Below, in pieces: positions 47,601 through 56,681 of a stretch of 64,000 bases of DNA; the stretch's first letter is position 1; each line of letters begins with the position of its first letter. Location: contig NZ_SOZE01000017.1 of NCBI RefSeq assembly GCF_004519315.1, positions 78,072 to 142,071 on the forward strand, in the 5' to 3' direction. The translations under genes and the position numbers were made by a program. The DNA comes from Mucilaginibacter psychrotolerans. GTDB taxonomy: Bacteria > Bacteroidota > Bacteroidia > Sphingobacteriales > Sphingobacteriaceae. The notes under the pieces are model-generated. The model saw only the letters and a program-made list of their open reading frames with translations. It ran no database searches and was not told the DNA's origin.

Positions 47601-48234
47601 TAATTACCTGGAACTGCGATACCCGCCGCGAGTTCACCGAATCTGCCGCCCAGGTGAGGTTGTTATTGAGTGTATATTCGCATTTTACGGTATGCCCGCT
47701 ACCGCTTACGCCGCTGGTGCTTAGCTGCCAAGCCGCGCCCGGTGCGCCGCCCTCCAGCGGGCGGCCAAGGTTCGAGGCTTCCAAAGTGGTTTCAGAATAT
47801 GGGTAGGCGTTTGCGGTTACCCCTGCCGGTGGCGTGGTGTAGAATGTGCCAACCCCTGTCACCGCCGATGCCTGGTAAGCACCTGTTGTTGTGGAGGAAG
47901 GCACGTATGGCAGGTACTTACGGGTTTCCCGCCCATATTGGTCATATACTGCCACCTGCACTACATCGTTACCCGCAAATGAGCCCATGCGCTGCACCGT
48001 TTGGGAGGTTCTGCCCAGCCCGTCGGCATACTGGATGGTAGTTTGCACCTTTGTTTTATCGCTTAGTACTGTTTTTAGCGAAGCATCGTCCTTAATGCCT
48101 CCCACTCGTACCGTATTACTGACGACGTAGTTCTGGTTAATGCTCTGCCCGATAGCAGTAACCGATACGGATAACAACAGCAGCAGCACCGACACCGGCT
48201 TTGCTATAAAATGGTTTGTTATGATAGTATTCAT
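44692..48234 (-). CDS. RHS polymorphic toxin (DUF6443) with C-terminal M91-like metallopeptidase
   Basis: The protein has a signal peptide (residues 1-29), a DUF6443-like N-terminal segment with QYADGLGRTSQTVQ, then YD/RHS repeats with the end motif GARFYDPVIGRWGRLD near residue 905. The variable toxin domain follows NNPIKNIDINGD at about 930. It contains HELAHVWD near residue 1071, the HExxH zinc site of M91-type (NleD-like) peptidases, and an acidic residue nearby. Such RHS proteins deliver toxins to rival cells. A small secreted protein lies just downstream as the immunity candidate. A decayed RHS core follows at 43751. Confidence 0.88.
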   Translation of the reverse strand: MNTIITNHFIAKPVSVLLLLLSVSVTAIGQSINQNYVVSNTVRVGGIKDDASLKTVLSDKTKVQTTIQYADGLGRTSQTVQRMGSFAGNDVVQVAVYDQYGRETRKYLPYVPSSTTTGAYQASAVTGVGTFYTTPPAGVTANAYPYSETTLEASNLGRPLEGGAPGAAWQLSTSGVSGSGHTVKCEYTLNNNLTWAADSVNSRRVSQFQVIINPDNSRSLVRYSNATYDDNTLTVTVSKDENWVSGRAGKVEEYKDIDGHVVLKRQYNYKNGALERLSTYYVYDDKGNLCYVLPPETNADDNITITAQIISDLGYEYWYDNLGRLFRKKLPGKGWDFILYNTLDQVVMTQDANQRNKPTQEWTFIKYDKLGRVALTGLLLYGSTAEPSLYTPNTANYLLLQGIYDNPSSPKWETRDNSTSTGYNNLSDPQGASYTFLTINFYDDYSWAAPTNYSAPTGTNLAARGMPTYQFTNVLGTTTMLTTKFYYDNDGRQLKSYKQHYLGGVNNTNNYDAISITYDFTGAPTTVRRQHFTSANTATPLITVNNQYIYDHTGRKLKTWQQIFNGTTPTTRTLITKADYNELGQLQNKWLHSTDSLNFYQQLAYTYNERGWLKKMNAPLFEEELYYNTGATNKAYNGNIMYQQWGTSAAQNTSTFSYLYDRLNRLLVGAKADNSAIEQGITYDRQGNITALQRTIAGTLVDNLTYSYNGTNQLQSITDATTSDLGLKHGAWTNNYVYDKNGNMTKDNSKGITNIAYNLLNLPQNVSFASTNITYTYDAAGSKLRRVSTAGTGTTTEYINGIQYTNSTTTVDFVQTEEGQAQRDGTSYNYEYSLTDHLGNVRVTFDTKSGSAQQVEKNDYMPFGMRLLATTSAPPRKYLYNKKELQDELGVYDYGARFYDPVIGRWGRLDRYSEYYTSITPYNYAGNNPIKNIDINGDKISAVATDKIKVTIDGVAVADITVQAEVYFEGSTAYYEKGGEAYKGSDEFIAQISDAICDLQTGEAGAGLVNDVERSSNKVTIFDAQKNPNRNNRGNFTRSDGSILQWGVKNLIGGPMSGWSDARSAFIGLGHELAHVWDIWNGITDGGIWFTVLDKDGNTVDINGIPQVIYNSDKYATYKENQIRAEHGVKMRTDYDEYSDSAITDRHGNNLWFRGDWLPRPTAPAIVIPPTSIPSMPLNP

Positions 48235-48245
48235 CCGGTTTAGGT

Positions 48246-51200
48246 TTAATAGATGGATAAGCTGTTGTCTGTTGTGCCTGTTGATATGTTTACGCTGGTA
48301 AACGTAGCGTTGTGCCCGTTGATTGGCGTGCGGTTGCCCAGCTTAAAATTCTTTACGAACGTACCTACAGGGTTGATGCTTAGCGTGTATGTCCCTACCG
48401 GTACCTGCACGGTGCTTGTGCCGGACGAGGGCACGTTAAAATAAAAACTGCTCGGGCCTGAAAAGCTTGCCTGGTACCCGTTTAAGCCCGTTGTGTTAGA
48501 AAACGTGAACGAGATGGTTTGGATAGGGCAGCCGCAAATAGCGGGGTTATTGGCTTTTATCTGCCCGTTTATATTAAGGTCGTAACTGGCGGATGCATTG
48601 GCCGAGGCTTTGGTTGAGGAATAGTAGGTGTTGGCCGCAACGGAGTAGGTGGTAGATTGCGGCGTGGTACCTGCCGGGCAGTTATTGCGGGTAAAGCTTA
48701 CGTTAAGCATCGCATCATTCCCCACCGTCATATCGTAGTAATGGTAGCCAAAGTTTTTCACGATGTTGCCGTTCCAGTCTTTAATATTACGCAGCCGTTG
48801 CGAATAATCGTATTCAAAACGGCTTACCATCCCTTTGGTATCTTCCATTAGCACCACCCCGTTGGGGTCGTAGGTGTAGGTGGTCATCTGCGCATCGGCA
48901 GGGTAAAGACGCAATTCGTCTATAGATTGGGTACCTGAAATCAACAACGACGCGGCTGAGCCCGCCGGCACCAAGTGTTCGTAATAGGTCCAGCCGCCGG
49001 CAGTTGATTTTAAGCCGGTCCCGGTTATGTACCCATTAAAATAAACCGATGCGGGGCCGCCATTGCTCCAGTAAGACACGATATTGTTTTTGGTAAAATC
49101 AATAACTGCTGTGCTTATCTGCCCGGCGGTTAACGGATATGTCCTGCTGCCCGAAGGGGCGGTTGCATCGAACAGGGTACCGCTCATATTGTATACCCAG
49201 TTATTCCCACCATCAGCCTCAAAGCCGGTATAGGCAACCTTTGTAACCAGCGCATTTTGTATTTGCGCCACAGGCAGTGATTGCTGGTAATCCCAAAACA
49301 CCGATACAGGCGCAGCATTTCGCGGTGTATATTGGGAAACATTATTCTTACTATCGTAAGTATCAAAGCTGATCATTTGTACATACCGGCTATCGCCACT
49401 GAAAGTCCCGCCAGACACGGCCGATGGCGTAAAGTTGGTTACCGGAGCGCCAACGGCAAGCGTTTTGATGGCGTTTACCAAAATGGCCCCATTGGCACCA
49501 ATAGTATTGGAGTATATGTTGAGTTGCCCACCGCTTACGCCGCTCACCCCCGTCGCTACATTCTTAACGCTGTCGTATTTTTCAACAAGGTCTGCCTGCA
49601 TGTTATTGGCCAGCATATTATCCAATACGGTATTGCCGGCCGTATAGTCGGCAGGGTATTTGTTTACGGTAACTTTGGTTACCCCTTTACTGTCGGTATG
49701 CCGCACCCTAACTACCTGTTGGTGTACCTGGCTTCCGTACTTATAATCGGTTTTTGTAACGGTATATTTCGTAGGGTCGTTGTAATCGTAAAGCCTGGTA
49801 AGCGTGCCTGTAAGGTAATTGTCATCAGATGTGATGCCATAATTAGCCAATACGTACCCGTTTACATCAAGTGCTTGCGATCCAGACACATTTCCCAAAT
49901 GTGCAACTAAATCAATCCCTTCGTTCGCTATTGTCTTGCCAACGGTTAAACCAACATTAGGATAGGTTGTTGCCGCAAACGCCGTGTAACTGCTCGAATC
50001 AACTTTAACGATTTGATAGGACCCGTCGCTTTTTCTCAGATATTCCGATTTTTTTATCAGTTGGCCCCTCGCATAAAAAACGCTGTTGATAATCGGTGTC
50101 CCGGTCATCGAGCCTATATTCTGCGTATCATTCAGGTCGCGAAACAGATATTCCGTTTTTCCAACGTTTGCTGTTGGCGTGCCTGTATACTCTGTTACCT
50201 GTGGGTAAACAACTGTCGCGGCGTCCCAAGGCTCTATGTCTATCCTCGGGTTGGATACGAAAGTCCGTTCTGTTTCCCAATCTGTCATGTTGGGGCTATC
50301 ACCATTATTAACTGCATGAGACCAGTTCTGCCGCTTGATTTGCGTTGCAAAAAAGACATTTTCCAATATGTAATTTTTACGGGCCGTATAATTGTTATAA
50401 ACGTAGGTTTTGAGGATGGGTGAAGGATTAACGCCGTCATATGATGATATCGATTTAACATGTAGCCCGCCTGCCTGCATCAGGGAGCTTGACGCATTAT
50501 CCCAATACTGGTTGGTTTGATAAGTAAAAGTAGAATACCCGCCAGTTGGGTAATGTATACCGGTAAGCACGCCTGCCTGCATATAGGTAGAATCTGAATA
50601 CCGGCTATTCGGTACGGTGCTGCCTATGGTCATATTTTCCATTCCGCCATAACGGCTAACTTGTATGGTCATGTTCGGTGTAAGTGAATTGTTCGGTTTA
50701 TTATTATAAAACCCCCAATAATCCCGCGCCAGCGAACCGTAATAAGGTAAAGCGATAGCTGTATTGTAGTCAAAACTATAGTGCTGAGCTATGCTTCCTG
50801 CCTTATCGAGTACTTGTATCGAGTCTAGTTTCAACCGTTTAGCATTAGAAATCGTCGGATTAAAATAGCTTGTATAAAAACGTATTCTTTTCTGCAGCTC
50901 CATGGCTTTTGTGCCATAGTTATAAATGTACACACTAATGTTTTTCAAAGAATAGGCACCGCTAGTAGCCAAATCTGCCCTTGCTGTAGTCTCTAACTCA
51001 AAATCTATCCTGCCGTTCTTAAAATAAATATGCTGGAGCAATTGTTCATTAACATAAGCGGAACTGATATTTTGCGGCCCTTGTTTATACCCGAATGTGT
51101 AAAAATTCTGAGGGCTCACAACCTGGTCGTCAACAACGTCTGTATTGGAAACGACATCCGGCTGGTACACCGTTTGCTGGCTGTACGTAAACCTCACCGT

Positions 51201-51962
51201 GTCCCTTTTATTTTGCGTTATCATAGTCTCTAACGGCCAACCCGAAGTGGCGGCGACAGATGGCGTAGACTGCGTAGATGTGTAGGTGCGCTCCAAATAT
51301 TGGTCGCCAAAAGTATATTTGTTACCGTGCTCGTCTGTAACGTTAAACGTAGTCATCGTTGGATTGCCACTATTTACATAGTTGTTAGTGACCTTGATTG
51401 GGGCAAACGGAACAAAACGCGGCGTAAAGGCACTCGTACCATCTAAAAAAAACTTGCCGCCATGGCCGGGGAAACTATAGGAAAAAATATCAGGCCTCGA
51501 ATCATAAATCCCGAGGTTGTAGTAATTTATGGAATCGATGTTATTATCTGTATGGCCTGCAAGGGCTGCCGTGTTTTTTAAGTAGCCCTGTAAATACCCT
51601 TGAATTCCATCATCCGCTTTACCTATTATATTTCGGCTGATCACTCCTCCCGCAGAAAGGGACCAGCCCAGGCCAACCCAACTGGCCACTTCTGACACCC
51701 TTATGCCGGATGCATGGTAAGATAAGGTGATGGGGAACTGCACCCCGCCCGCATCAATAGAATATAGCGGGATGGAAATATCGGGCAAGCCAGTAAAAAG
51801 GTTTACGTTATAGCTTCCGAATTTCTCTATAGAGGCGGTATTGGGCGCGCGTGGGTAAAACGTAGGGATGAAATAATTGGCTTGGGTTGTCTGTGCGGAC
51901 GAAGAAAGCGTGAACAACACACCGATTAAGAAAGCAAGCCAACAGGCTGAGTTTTTTTTCAT
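48246..51962 (-). CDS. Large YD/RHS-like repeat protein paired with the RHS toxin
   Basis: A 1238-aa protein with a signal peptide (MKKNSACWLAFLIGVLFTLS and then SSAQ). The N-terminal segment SIEKFGSYNVNLFTGLPDIS and IPLYSIDAGGVQFPITLSYH is the SpvB/RHS-like start common in Bacteroidota. Scattered YD-like repeats follow, with FEYDYSQRLRNIKDWNGN near 1070. The C-terminal part, with cysteine-containing beta strands, is unlike the RHS toxin. Such long proteins usually precede DUF6443 RHS genes, with which they may form one delivery complex. The 11-bp gap to the RHS start supports an operon. Confidence 0.82.
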   Translation of the reverse strand: MKKNSACWLAFLIGVLFTLSSSAQTTQANYFIPTFYPRAPNTASIEKFGSYNVNLFTGLPDISIPLYSIDAGGVQFPITLSYHASGIRVSEVASWVGLGWSLSAGGVISRNIIGKADDGIQGYLQGYLKNTAALAGHTDNNIDSINYYNLGIYDSRPDIFSYSFPGHGGKFFLDGTSAFTPRFVPFAPIKVTNNYVNSGNPTMTTFNVTDEHGNKYTFGDQYLERTYTSTQSTPSVAATSGWPLETMITQNKRDTVRFTYSQQTVYQPDVVSNTDVVDDQVVSPQNFYTFGYKQGPQNISSAYVNEQLLQHIYFKNGRIDFELETTARADLATSGAYSLKNISVYIYNYGTKAMELQKRIRFYTSYFNPTISNAKRLKLDSIQVLDKAGSIAQHYSFDYNTAIALPYYGSLARDYWGFYNNKPNNSLTPNMTIQVSRYGGMENMTIGSTVPNSRYSDSTYMQAGVLTGIHYPTGGYSTFTYQTNQYWDNASSSLMQAGGLHVKSISSYDGVNPSPILKTYVYNNYTARKNYILENVFFATQIKRQNWSHAVNNGDSPNMTDWETERTFVSNPRIDIEPWDAATVVYPQVTEYTGTPTANVGKTEYLFRDLNDTQNIGSMTGTPIINSVFYARGQLIKKSEYLRKSDGSYQIVKVDSSSYTAFAATTYPNVGLTVGKTIANEGIDLVAHLGNVSGSQALDVNGYVLANYGITSDDNYLTGTLTRLYDYNDPTKYTVTKTDYKYGSQVHQQVVRVRHTDSKGVTKVTVNKYPADYTAGNTVLDNMLANNMQADLVEKYDSVKNVATGVSGVSGGQLNIYSNTIGANGAILVNAIKTLAVGAPVTNFTPSAVSGGTFSGDSRYVQMISFDTYDSKNNVSQYTPRNAAPVSVFWDYQQSLPVAQIQNALVTKVAYTGFEADGGNNWVYNMSGTLFDATAPSGSRTYPLTAGQISTAVIDFTKNNIVSYWSNGGPASVYFNGYITGTGLKSTAGGWTYYEHLVPAGSAASLLISGTQSIDELRLYPADAQMTTYTYDPNGVVLMEDTKGMVSRFEYDYSQRLRNIKDWNGNIVKNFGYHYYDMTVGNDAMLNVSFTRNNCPAGTTPQSTTYSVAANTYYSSTKASANASASYDLNINGQIKANNPAICGCPIQTISFTFSNTTGLNGYQASFSGPSSFYFNVPSSGTSTVQVPVGTYTLSINPVGTFVKNFKLGNRTPINGHNATFTSVNISTGTTDNSLSIY

Positions 51963-52354
51963 TGTGTAATAAGGTTGAGATAGAAAATAATATAGTCTTA
52001 AGTAGCTGCTATGAGATTTTGTGTTTAAGCATATGAAATGTCATCGACGGAGATTTCAATGTATTTATTGATGATGGGTATTGTATGCATGTGGTTGTGA
52101 TATTGGCTCCTAGGATTTGATTTAAATTTAGGAATAAGAAATTGATATTTAAAAAAAATAAAACAAAATATTTCTTGACATTTAATAAACCGAAGGCGAA
52201 ATGTTTTTTAGTGCAAAAAAAAATTTCCGATTTATACTTAATGCAACATTAAAGGCGGTTGATTTTCTTTTGACGTTTAGCGCGTAGAATTATAAGTTTT
52301 TTATTTTTGGAGTTGATTACCTTAATTATTAAATTAGTCATCTACTTTTAAATT
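51963..52354. other. Divergent intergenic region before the secretion operon
   Basis: About 390 AT-rich bases with no gene. It must hold the promoters for the YD-repeat/RHS operon (leftwards) and the secretion operon (rightwards). Confidence 0.4.
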
Positions 52355-52774
52355 ATGCCTAAGCACTTATTTACAAGACGACTTAACGCTTACACCTTAA
52401 CCGAAATCCTAGTGGTGCTCTGCATCATCGGCATCCTCGTATTCCTTGCCCTGCCAAATCTTTTACCGCTTATCACCAAGGCAAAAAGCACGGAAGCCAA
52501 GCTGCAATTGGAATACATCCAGAAACTGGAGAAAAGCTATTATTACGAACATTCCAAATACTCGATTAGCCTGGCCGACATCGGGTTCCTACAGGAAAAG
52601 TTGACCACTGACAGTAAAGACGGGCACGCTAATTACCGCCTGGAAATCACCAATGCCACTACTACCGGTTTTACGGCGAAAGCTACCGCCGTAGTCGACT
52701 TCAACGGTAACGGCACGTTCAATGTGTGGGAAATAGACCAGGACAAGAATATCAAAGAAGTAACCCCGGATTAA
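52355..52774 (+). CDS. Major pseudopilin (GspG/PilE-like)
   Basis: The prepilin site is RLNAYTLTEILVVLCIIGIL: cleavage after Ala, Tyr at +1, and Glu at +5, followed by the hydrophobic helix. The mature part is small (about 125 aa) and ends with a GspG-like Asp-rich segment (VDFNGNGTFNVWEIDQDKN), which could bind calcium. It is the first gene of the plus-strand secretion operon, directly followed by its peptidase gene. Confidence 0.85.
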   Translation: MPKHLFTRRLNAYTLTEILVVLCIIGILVFLALPNLLPLITKAKSTEAKLQLEYIQKLEKSYYYEHSKYSISLADIGFLQEKLTTDSKDGHANYRLEITNATTTGFTAKATAVVDFNGNGTFNVWEIDQDKNIKEVTPD

Positions 52775-52775
52775 T

Positions 52776-53297
52776 GTGCAGGCAGCCAAAATCGTTACCC
52801 TTATTATATTGGTCATCATGTTTGTGCAGGATATAAAAAGCCGCAGCATTGCATGGCCCTTGTTCCCGGCACTAGCAGTTTTATTCGTAATCATCCGGTT
52901 TGCGCCTCGTTGGAGCTTTTCCGGGATGGTGATTGAAGTTGCCGGGCCTTTGATTTGCTTGTCGTTTATGCTGACGATGGTGTCCTTGTATATATCTGCC
53001 CGATACAGGAAATGGATATGGATCACGGATGAAATGCTCGGCTGGGCCGACGTGCTCTTTTTAGCGTGCCTGGCTTTTTACCTGCCGTTATTAAATTATA
53101 TGTTATTCTTTATCGCAAGCAGCATAGTAATATTACTGTCATGGCTTGTATACCAGCTCATGTCGCCTGTAAAATCAAAATTCATCCCATTCGCAGGTTG
53201 CCAGGCTTTGCTGCTGGGTGGGTTGCTCGTCATCAGCTGGCTATCGCCTTTCGACATCACCAGCGATTTGTGGTTCATTAAACTAGCGACCAGATGA
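52776..53297 (+). CDS. Type IV prepilin peptidase (A24-like)
   Basis: A 173-aa membrane protein with six or so hydrophobic segments. The catalytic aspartates of A24 peptidases are seen in VQDIKSRSI (Asp near residue 18) and LGWADVLFLACLAFYLP (Asp near 91). The usual GxGD motif is GWAD here. It lacks the N-terminal methylase domain, like TadV/CpaA-type peptidases. It would cleave the pseudopilins of this locus. It starts with GTG at 52776, next to the pilin stop, and overlaps the ATPase gene by 4 bp (ATGA). Confidence 0.75.
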   Translation: MQAAKIVTLIILVIMFVQDIKSRSIAWPLFPALAVLFVIIRFAPRWSFSGMVIEVAGPLICLSFMLTMVSLYISARYRKWIWITDEMLGWADVLFLACLAFYLPLLNYMLFFIASSIVILLSWLVYQLMSPVKSKFIPFAGCQALLLGGLLVISWLSPFDITSDLWFIKLATR

Positions 53298-54727
53298 ACG
53301 AAACGACAGACATATCGCTCCTGACAGAAAACATACATCTGCTTAGCAAAGAACAAGCCTGGCATTACCGCGTTTTGCCCAAAGAAAAGATTGGCAACGG
53401 CTTGTATCTGTTTTGCGATGAAAATACCCCGTTAGCCGATTTACAGGCCGAGCTGGAGATTTTATTGGATTGTGATATTTACCTGGAATACCTGCCTCCG
53501 TCAGATATCAACAGGCTGCTTTCTACTTATTATATCAAAGACAACGCGCAGCAATCGAACGCGTCACTGCATACCGGACAGGATGCCGACAATTTTTTGC
53601 TTAACCTTATCCGCGAAGCAAAGAACTTAAAAAGCAGCGATATCCATATCGAAACTTACGAGCAGAAATGCCGGGTCAGGATGCGTATCGACGGCATGAT
53701 GGTAGAACGTTACCTTTTGAAGAAAGACGACTACCCGGCGTTGATCAATAAAATAAAAATACTATCGAACCTGGATATTGCCGAGAAAAGGCTGCCGCAG
53801 GACGGGCGTATCAATTACGCCTATCAGCAATATAAATTCGATATCAGGGTATCTGTCCTGCCTACGCTGTTCGGCGAAAAGGTCGTGCTTCGCCTGTTGA
53901 ACAATGATGCTGCTGACATCGACCTTAAGCAGCTCGGGCTTTCTGATTTCGACCTGGATAATTATCTGCAAGGCGCCCGCCGGCCCAATGGCATCTTACT
54001 AATCAGCGGGCCGACCGGATCCGGGAAGACCACCACGCTTTATGCCACGCTGAAGTTGCTCAATAAAGAAACCCGGAATATCCTGACCATAGAAGACCCA
54101 GTGGAATATACGCTGGAAGGCATCAATCAGGTACAACTCAAAGAGTCTATCGGCCTGGGCTTCGCAGCTGCCCTTCGCACTTTTTTGCGTCAAGATCCGG
54201 ACGTGATCATGGTGGGCGAGATCCGCGACGTGGAGACGGCTAATATGGCTATACGCGCGGCCCTCACCGGCCACTTAGTGCTTTCCACTATACACACCAA
54301 TTCGGCTTGGGGTACGGTATCCCGTTTGATCGATATGGGCATACCTCCTTTTTTAGTAGCCAGCACGCTGAATACGACGGTGGCCCAGCGTTTAATCCGA
54401 TTGCTTTGCCCGCATTGCAAGCAAAGCGCAACGATGGCAGACGGATTATATCCTAAACAATTCAAGCCCTATTCTGCTGTATTGCTGCAAAACGTCCCCA
54501 AAGGCTGCGAAAAATGCTACTATACGGGCTACAAAGGGCGTAAGGCAGTTTACGAAGTAATCCCCATAGACCGCGAGCTGGCGATGGATGTAAAAGACGG
54601 CAACATGTATATTGCGGACCGGCTTGAAAGCCGCGGCATAAAGACGCTGGCAGAGAACGCCTTTGCGCTTTTCAAGGATGGCGATACCTCCTTAGAAGAA
54701 ATCTACCCTTTATTATTTAATTTCTAA
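53294..54727 (+). CDS. gspE: Secretion ATPase GspE/PulE-like
   Basis: A 477-aa traffic ATPase that would drive pseudopilus assembly. It has Walker A GPTGSGKTTTLY near residues 238-249, an Asp box in LTIEDPVEY near 262, Walker B with MVGEIRDVETA near 305, and a His box in LSTIHTNSAW. A zinc-binding element of CPHC (near 375) and CEKC (near 397) lies in the C-terminal part. It is coupled to the prepilin peptidase gene. Confidence 0.92.
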   Translation: MNETTDISLLTENIHLLSKEQAWHYRVLPKEKIGNGLYLFCDENTPLADLQAELEILLDCDIYLEYLPPSDINRLLSTYYIKDNAQQSNASLHTGQDADNFLLNLIREAKNLKSSDIHIETYEQKCRVRMRIDGMMVERYLLKKDDYPALINKIKILSNLDIAEKRLPQDGRINYAYQQYKFDIRVSVLPTLFGEKVVLRLLNNDAADIDLKQLGLSDFDLDNYLQGARRPNGILLISGPTGSGKTTTLYATLKLLNKETRNILTIEDPVEYTLEGINQVQLKESIGLGFAAALRTFLRQDPDVIMVGEIRDVETANMAIRAALTGHLVLSTIHTNSAWGTVSRLIDMGIPPFLVASTLNTTVAQRLIRLLCPHCKQSATMADGLYPKQFKPYSAVLLQNVPKGCEKCYYTGYKGRKAVYEVIPIDRELAMDVKDGNMYIADRLESRGIKTLAENAFALFKDGDTSLEEIYPLLFNF

Positions 54728-54734
54728 CCGGCTT

Positions 54735-56672
54735 ATGTACAGGAAACTTACCTTAATTATAATCATAAGCCTTACGTTGTTCTTCCCGGCAAGGGGCATA
54801 GCGCAGCAAAGCGGTCCGCGCCTACAGCAGATACAAGCCACATTGGACAGCCTTGCGCAGTTTGTGCCGGGCCTGAACAAAAAAGTACAGCTATCTATTT
54901 CCGGCGTACCGGCCCCGGATTACTTGCGGGCAATCGGCAGGGCAAACAATATCAGCTTCCATATCGACCCTTCGGTAAATTTCACCGTAAATAATATTTT
55001 CATCGATGTTACCGCCAGCAATATCCTCCTCCTGCTGGCCCAGCAATATAACCTGGATATCAGCGCTACGGGCGTGATATTGGTCGTCAAGGCACACCCG
55101 GAGCCTGTTATTGCTTTTAAGCCGGCTACCAAGCAAATCAACATCCGGTACCGGGACCTGGATAATGCGTTGAGCATGGACCTGAGCAATGATAGCTTGA
55201 CGGCTGTCGCTAAAAAGATTACCACGTTGTCCGGAAAAAACATCATCGTCCCGCCGGGCCTGCAAGGGAAAATGGTAACGGCCTTCATATCCGGTGCGGG
55301 CTTCGACGTGGCGATGGATAAACTGGCTTTTTCCAACGAACTGAAAATGGTAAAGACCAACGACAGCTTTTACCTCTTCCAGCCTTTGGACGACAACGAG
55401 CAATTGTATGTAAACGGCGATCGCAAGACCGATGTCAAAAGGATATTCAAGCCAATCAATAATGCGCCTGCGGGTAACCTTGGCCTGTCCGTGCAGACCG
55501 TCGGCGGGCAAAAACTCATTTCTGTAAGCTCCGCCAACGCGGGCATTGCAGAGTTGGTGAGATCTGCATCCCAGGAAATGGGCAAAAGCTATTTCGTGTA
55601 TTCGGAAATCAAAGGCACCATCAATACGATCAACGCCAACGACCTGACATACGAGAATTTCCTGAACCTGGTATTCAAGGGGACCGATTACACCTTCAAC
55701 CAGGCGGACGGGGTTTATCTGATCGGTGACCGGAAACTGGAAGGCCTGCGCAGCCATAAGGTAGTGATGCTGCAGAACCGATCTATCGATACGGTCTTGG
55801 CATTGGTACCCGCAGAATGGAAACGAGGCGTGGAAGTTAAAGAATTCCGGGAGCAGAACACCTTGATATTATCGGGCTCGAAGCCGCAAATAGAGGAAAT
55901 TGCTTCCCTGATCAAGCAGATAGACGTTTTGGTGCCCCAGATACTGATAGAGGTAACGCTTATCGATGTCCATAAAACCCGTCGCGTCTCTACTGGCATC
56001 TCCGCAGGCACGGCGGATAGCATAAAAACGGGCGGCACCTTGCTCCCGGGACTTGACTATACTTTCGGGTCTAAATCGGTCAATGAATTCCTCAACAAGG
56101 TGGGGGGCATTTTCTCGACAAACCTTGGCCATGTCACGCCGAATTTCTACCTTAACGTTAGTGCGCTGGAGTCGAAAAACAACATCGAGGTACGGTCGGT
56201 GCCTAAACTGGCTACGCTTAACGGGCACACCGCTTCTTTGAGCATCGGCAATAGCGTGTTTTATAAGAACGTAACCCAGAACCTATACCCCTCGGCGGCG
56301 ACGAATACTTCCGTCTTCACCAACGAGTACAAAGAATCGGATGCGAACCTGACCATCAATATCCGGCCATTGGTGTCAGGCGACGACCAGGTGACCCTCG
56401 GCATCAAAATCGATATTTCCGATTTCACTTCCTTGCCTACCGACGGCTCGCCGCCGCCGAAATCCACCAGCAAGTTCGAATCGGTTATCAGGGTGCATAA
56501 CGAAGATATGATCGTACTCGGCGGCATCGAGCGTACCGAAGATGCCGATAGTTCATCCGGCGTACCCTTGCTCTCGCGCATACCGCTCCTGAAATACCTT
56601 TTCAGCAGCAGGACCAAGACGAAGGCGAAAGTAGTAACGCTTGTGTTCATAAAGCCAACGATTATCAGGTAA
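54735..56672 (+). CDS. Outer-membrane secretin (GspD/PilQ-like)
   Basis: A signal peptide (through residue 25 or so) is followed by an STN/N0-like domain (YLRAIGRANNISFHIDPSVN), more N-domain segments, and the C-terminal secretin core from about 420. The core carries the VLIEVTLIDV-type strand, VRSVPKLATLNG, VLGGIERTED, and GVPLLSRIPLLKYLFSSR, as in GspD. At 645 aa it has normal secretin length. It forms the outer-membrane channel of the system. Confidence 0.9.
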   Translation: MYRKLTLIIIISLTLFFPARGIAQQSGPRLQQIQATLDSLAQFVPGLNKKVQLSISGVPAPDYLRAIGRANNISFHIDPSVNFTVNNIFIDVTASNILLLLAQQYNLDISATGVILVVKAHPEPVIAFKPATKQINIRYRDLDNALSMDLSNDSLTAVAKKITTLSGKNIIVPPGLQGKMVTAFISGAGFDVAMDKLAFSNELKMVKTNDSFYLFQPLDDNEQLYVNGDRKTDVKRIFKPINNAPAGNLGLSVQTVGGQKLISVSSANAGIAELVRSASQEMGKSYFVYSEIKGTINTINANDLTYENFLNLVFKGTDYTFNQADGVYLIGDRKLEGLRSHKVVMLQNRSIDTVLALVPAEWKRGVEVKEFREQNTLILSGSKPQIEEIASLIKQIDVLVPQILIEVTLIDVHKTRRVSTGISAGTADSIKTGGTLLPGLDYTFGSKSVNEFLNKVGGIFSTNLGHVTPNFYLNVSALESKNNIEVRSVPKLATLNGHTASLSIGNSVFYKNVTQNLYPSAATNTSVFTNEYKESDANLTINIRPLVSGDDQVTLGIKIDISDFTSLPTDGSPPPKSTSKFESVIRVHNEDMIVLGGIERTEDADSSSGVPLLSRIPLLKYLFSSRTKTKAKVVTLVFIKPTIIR

Positions 56673-56681
56673 CCGGATAGC

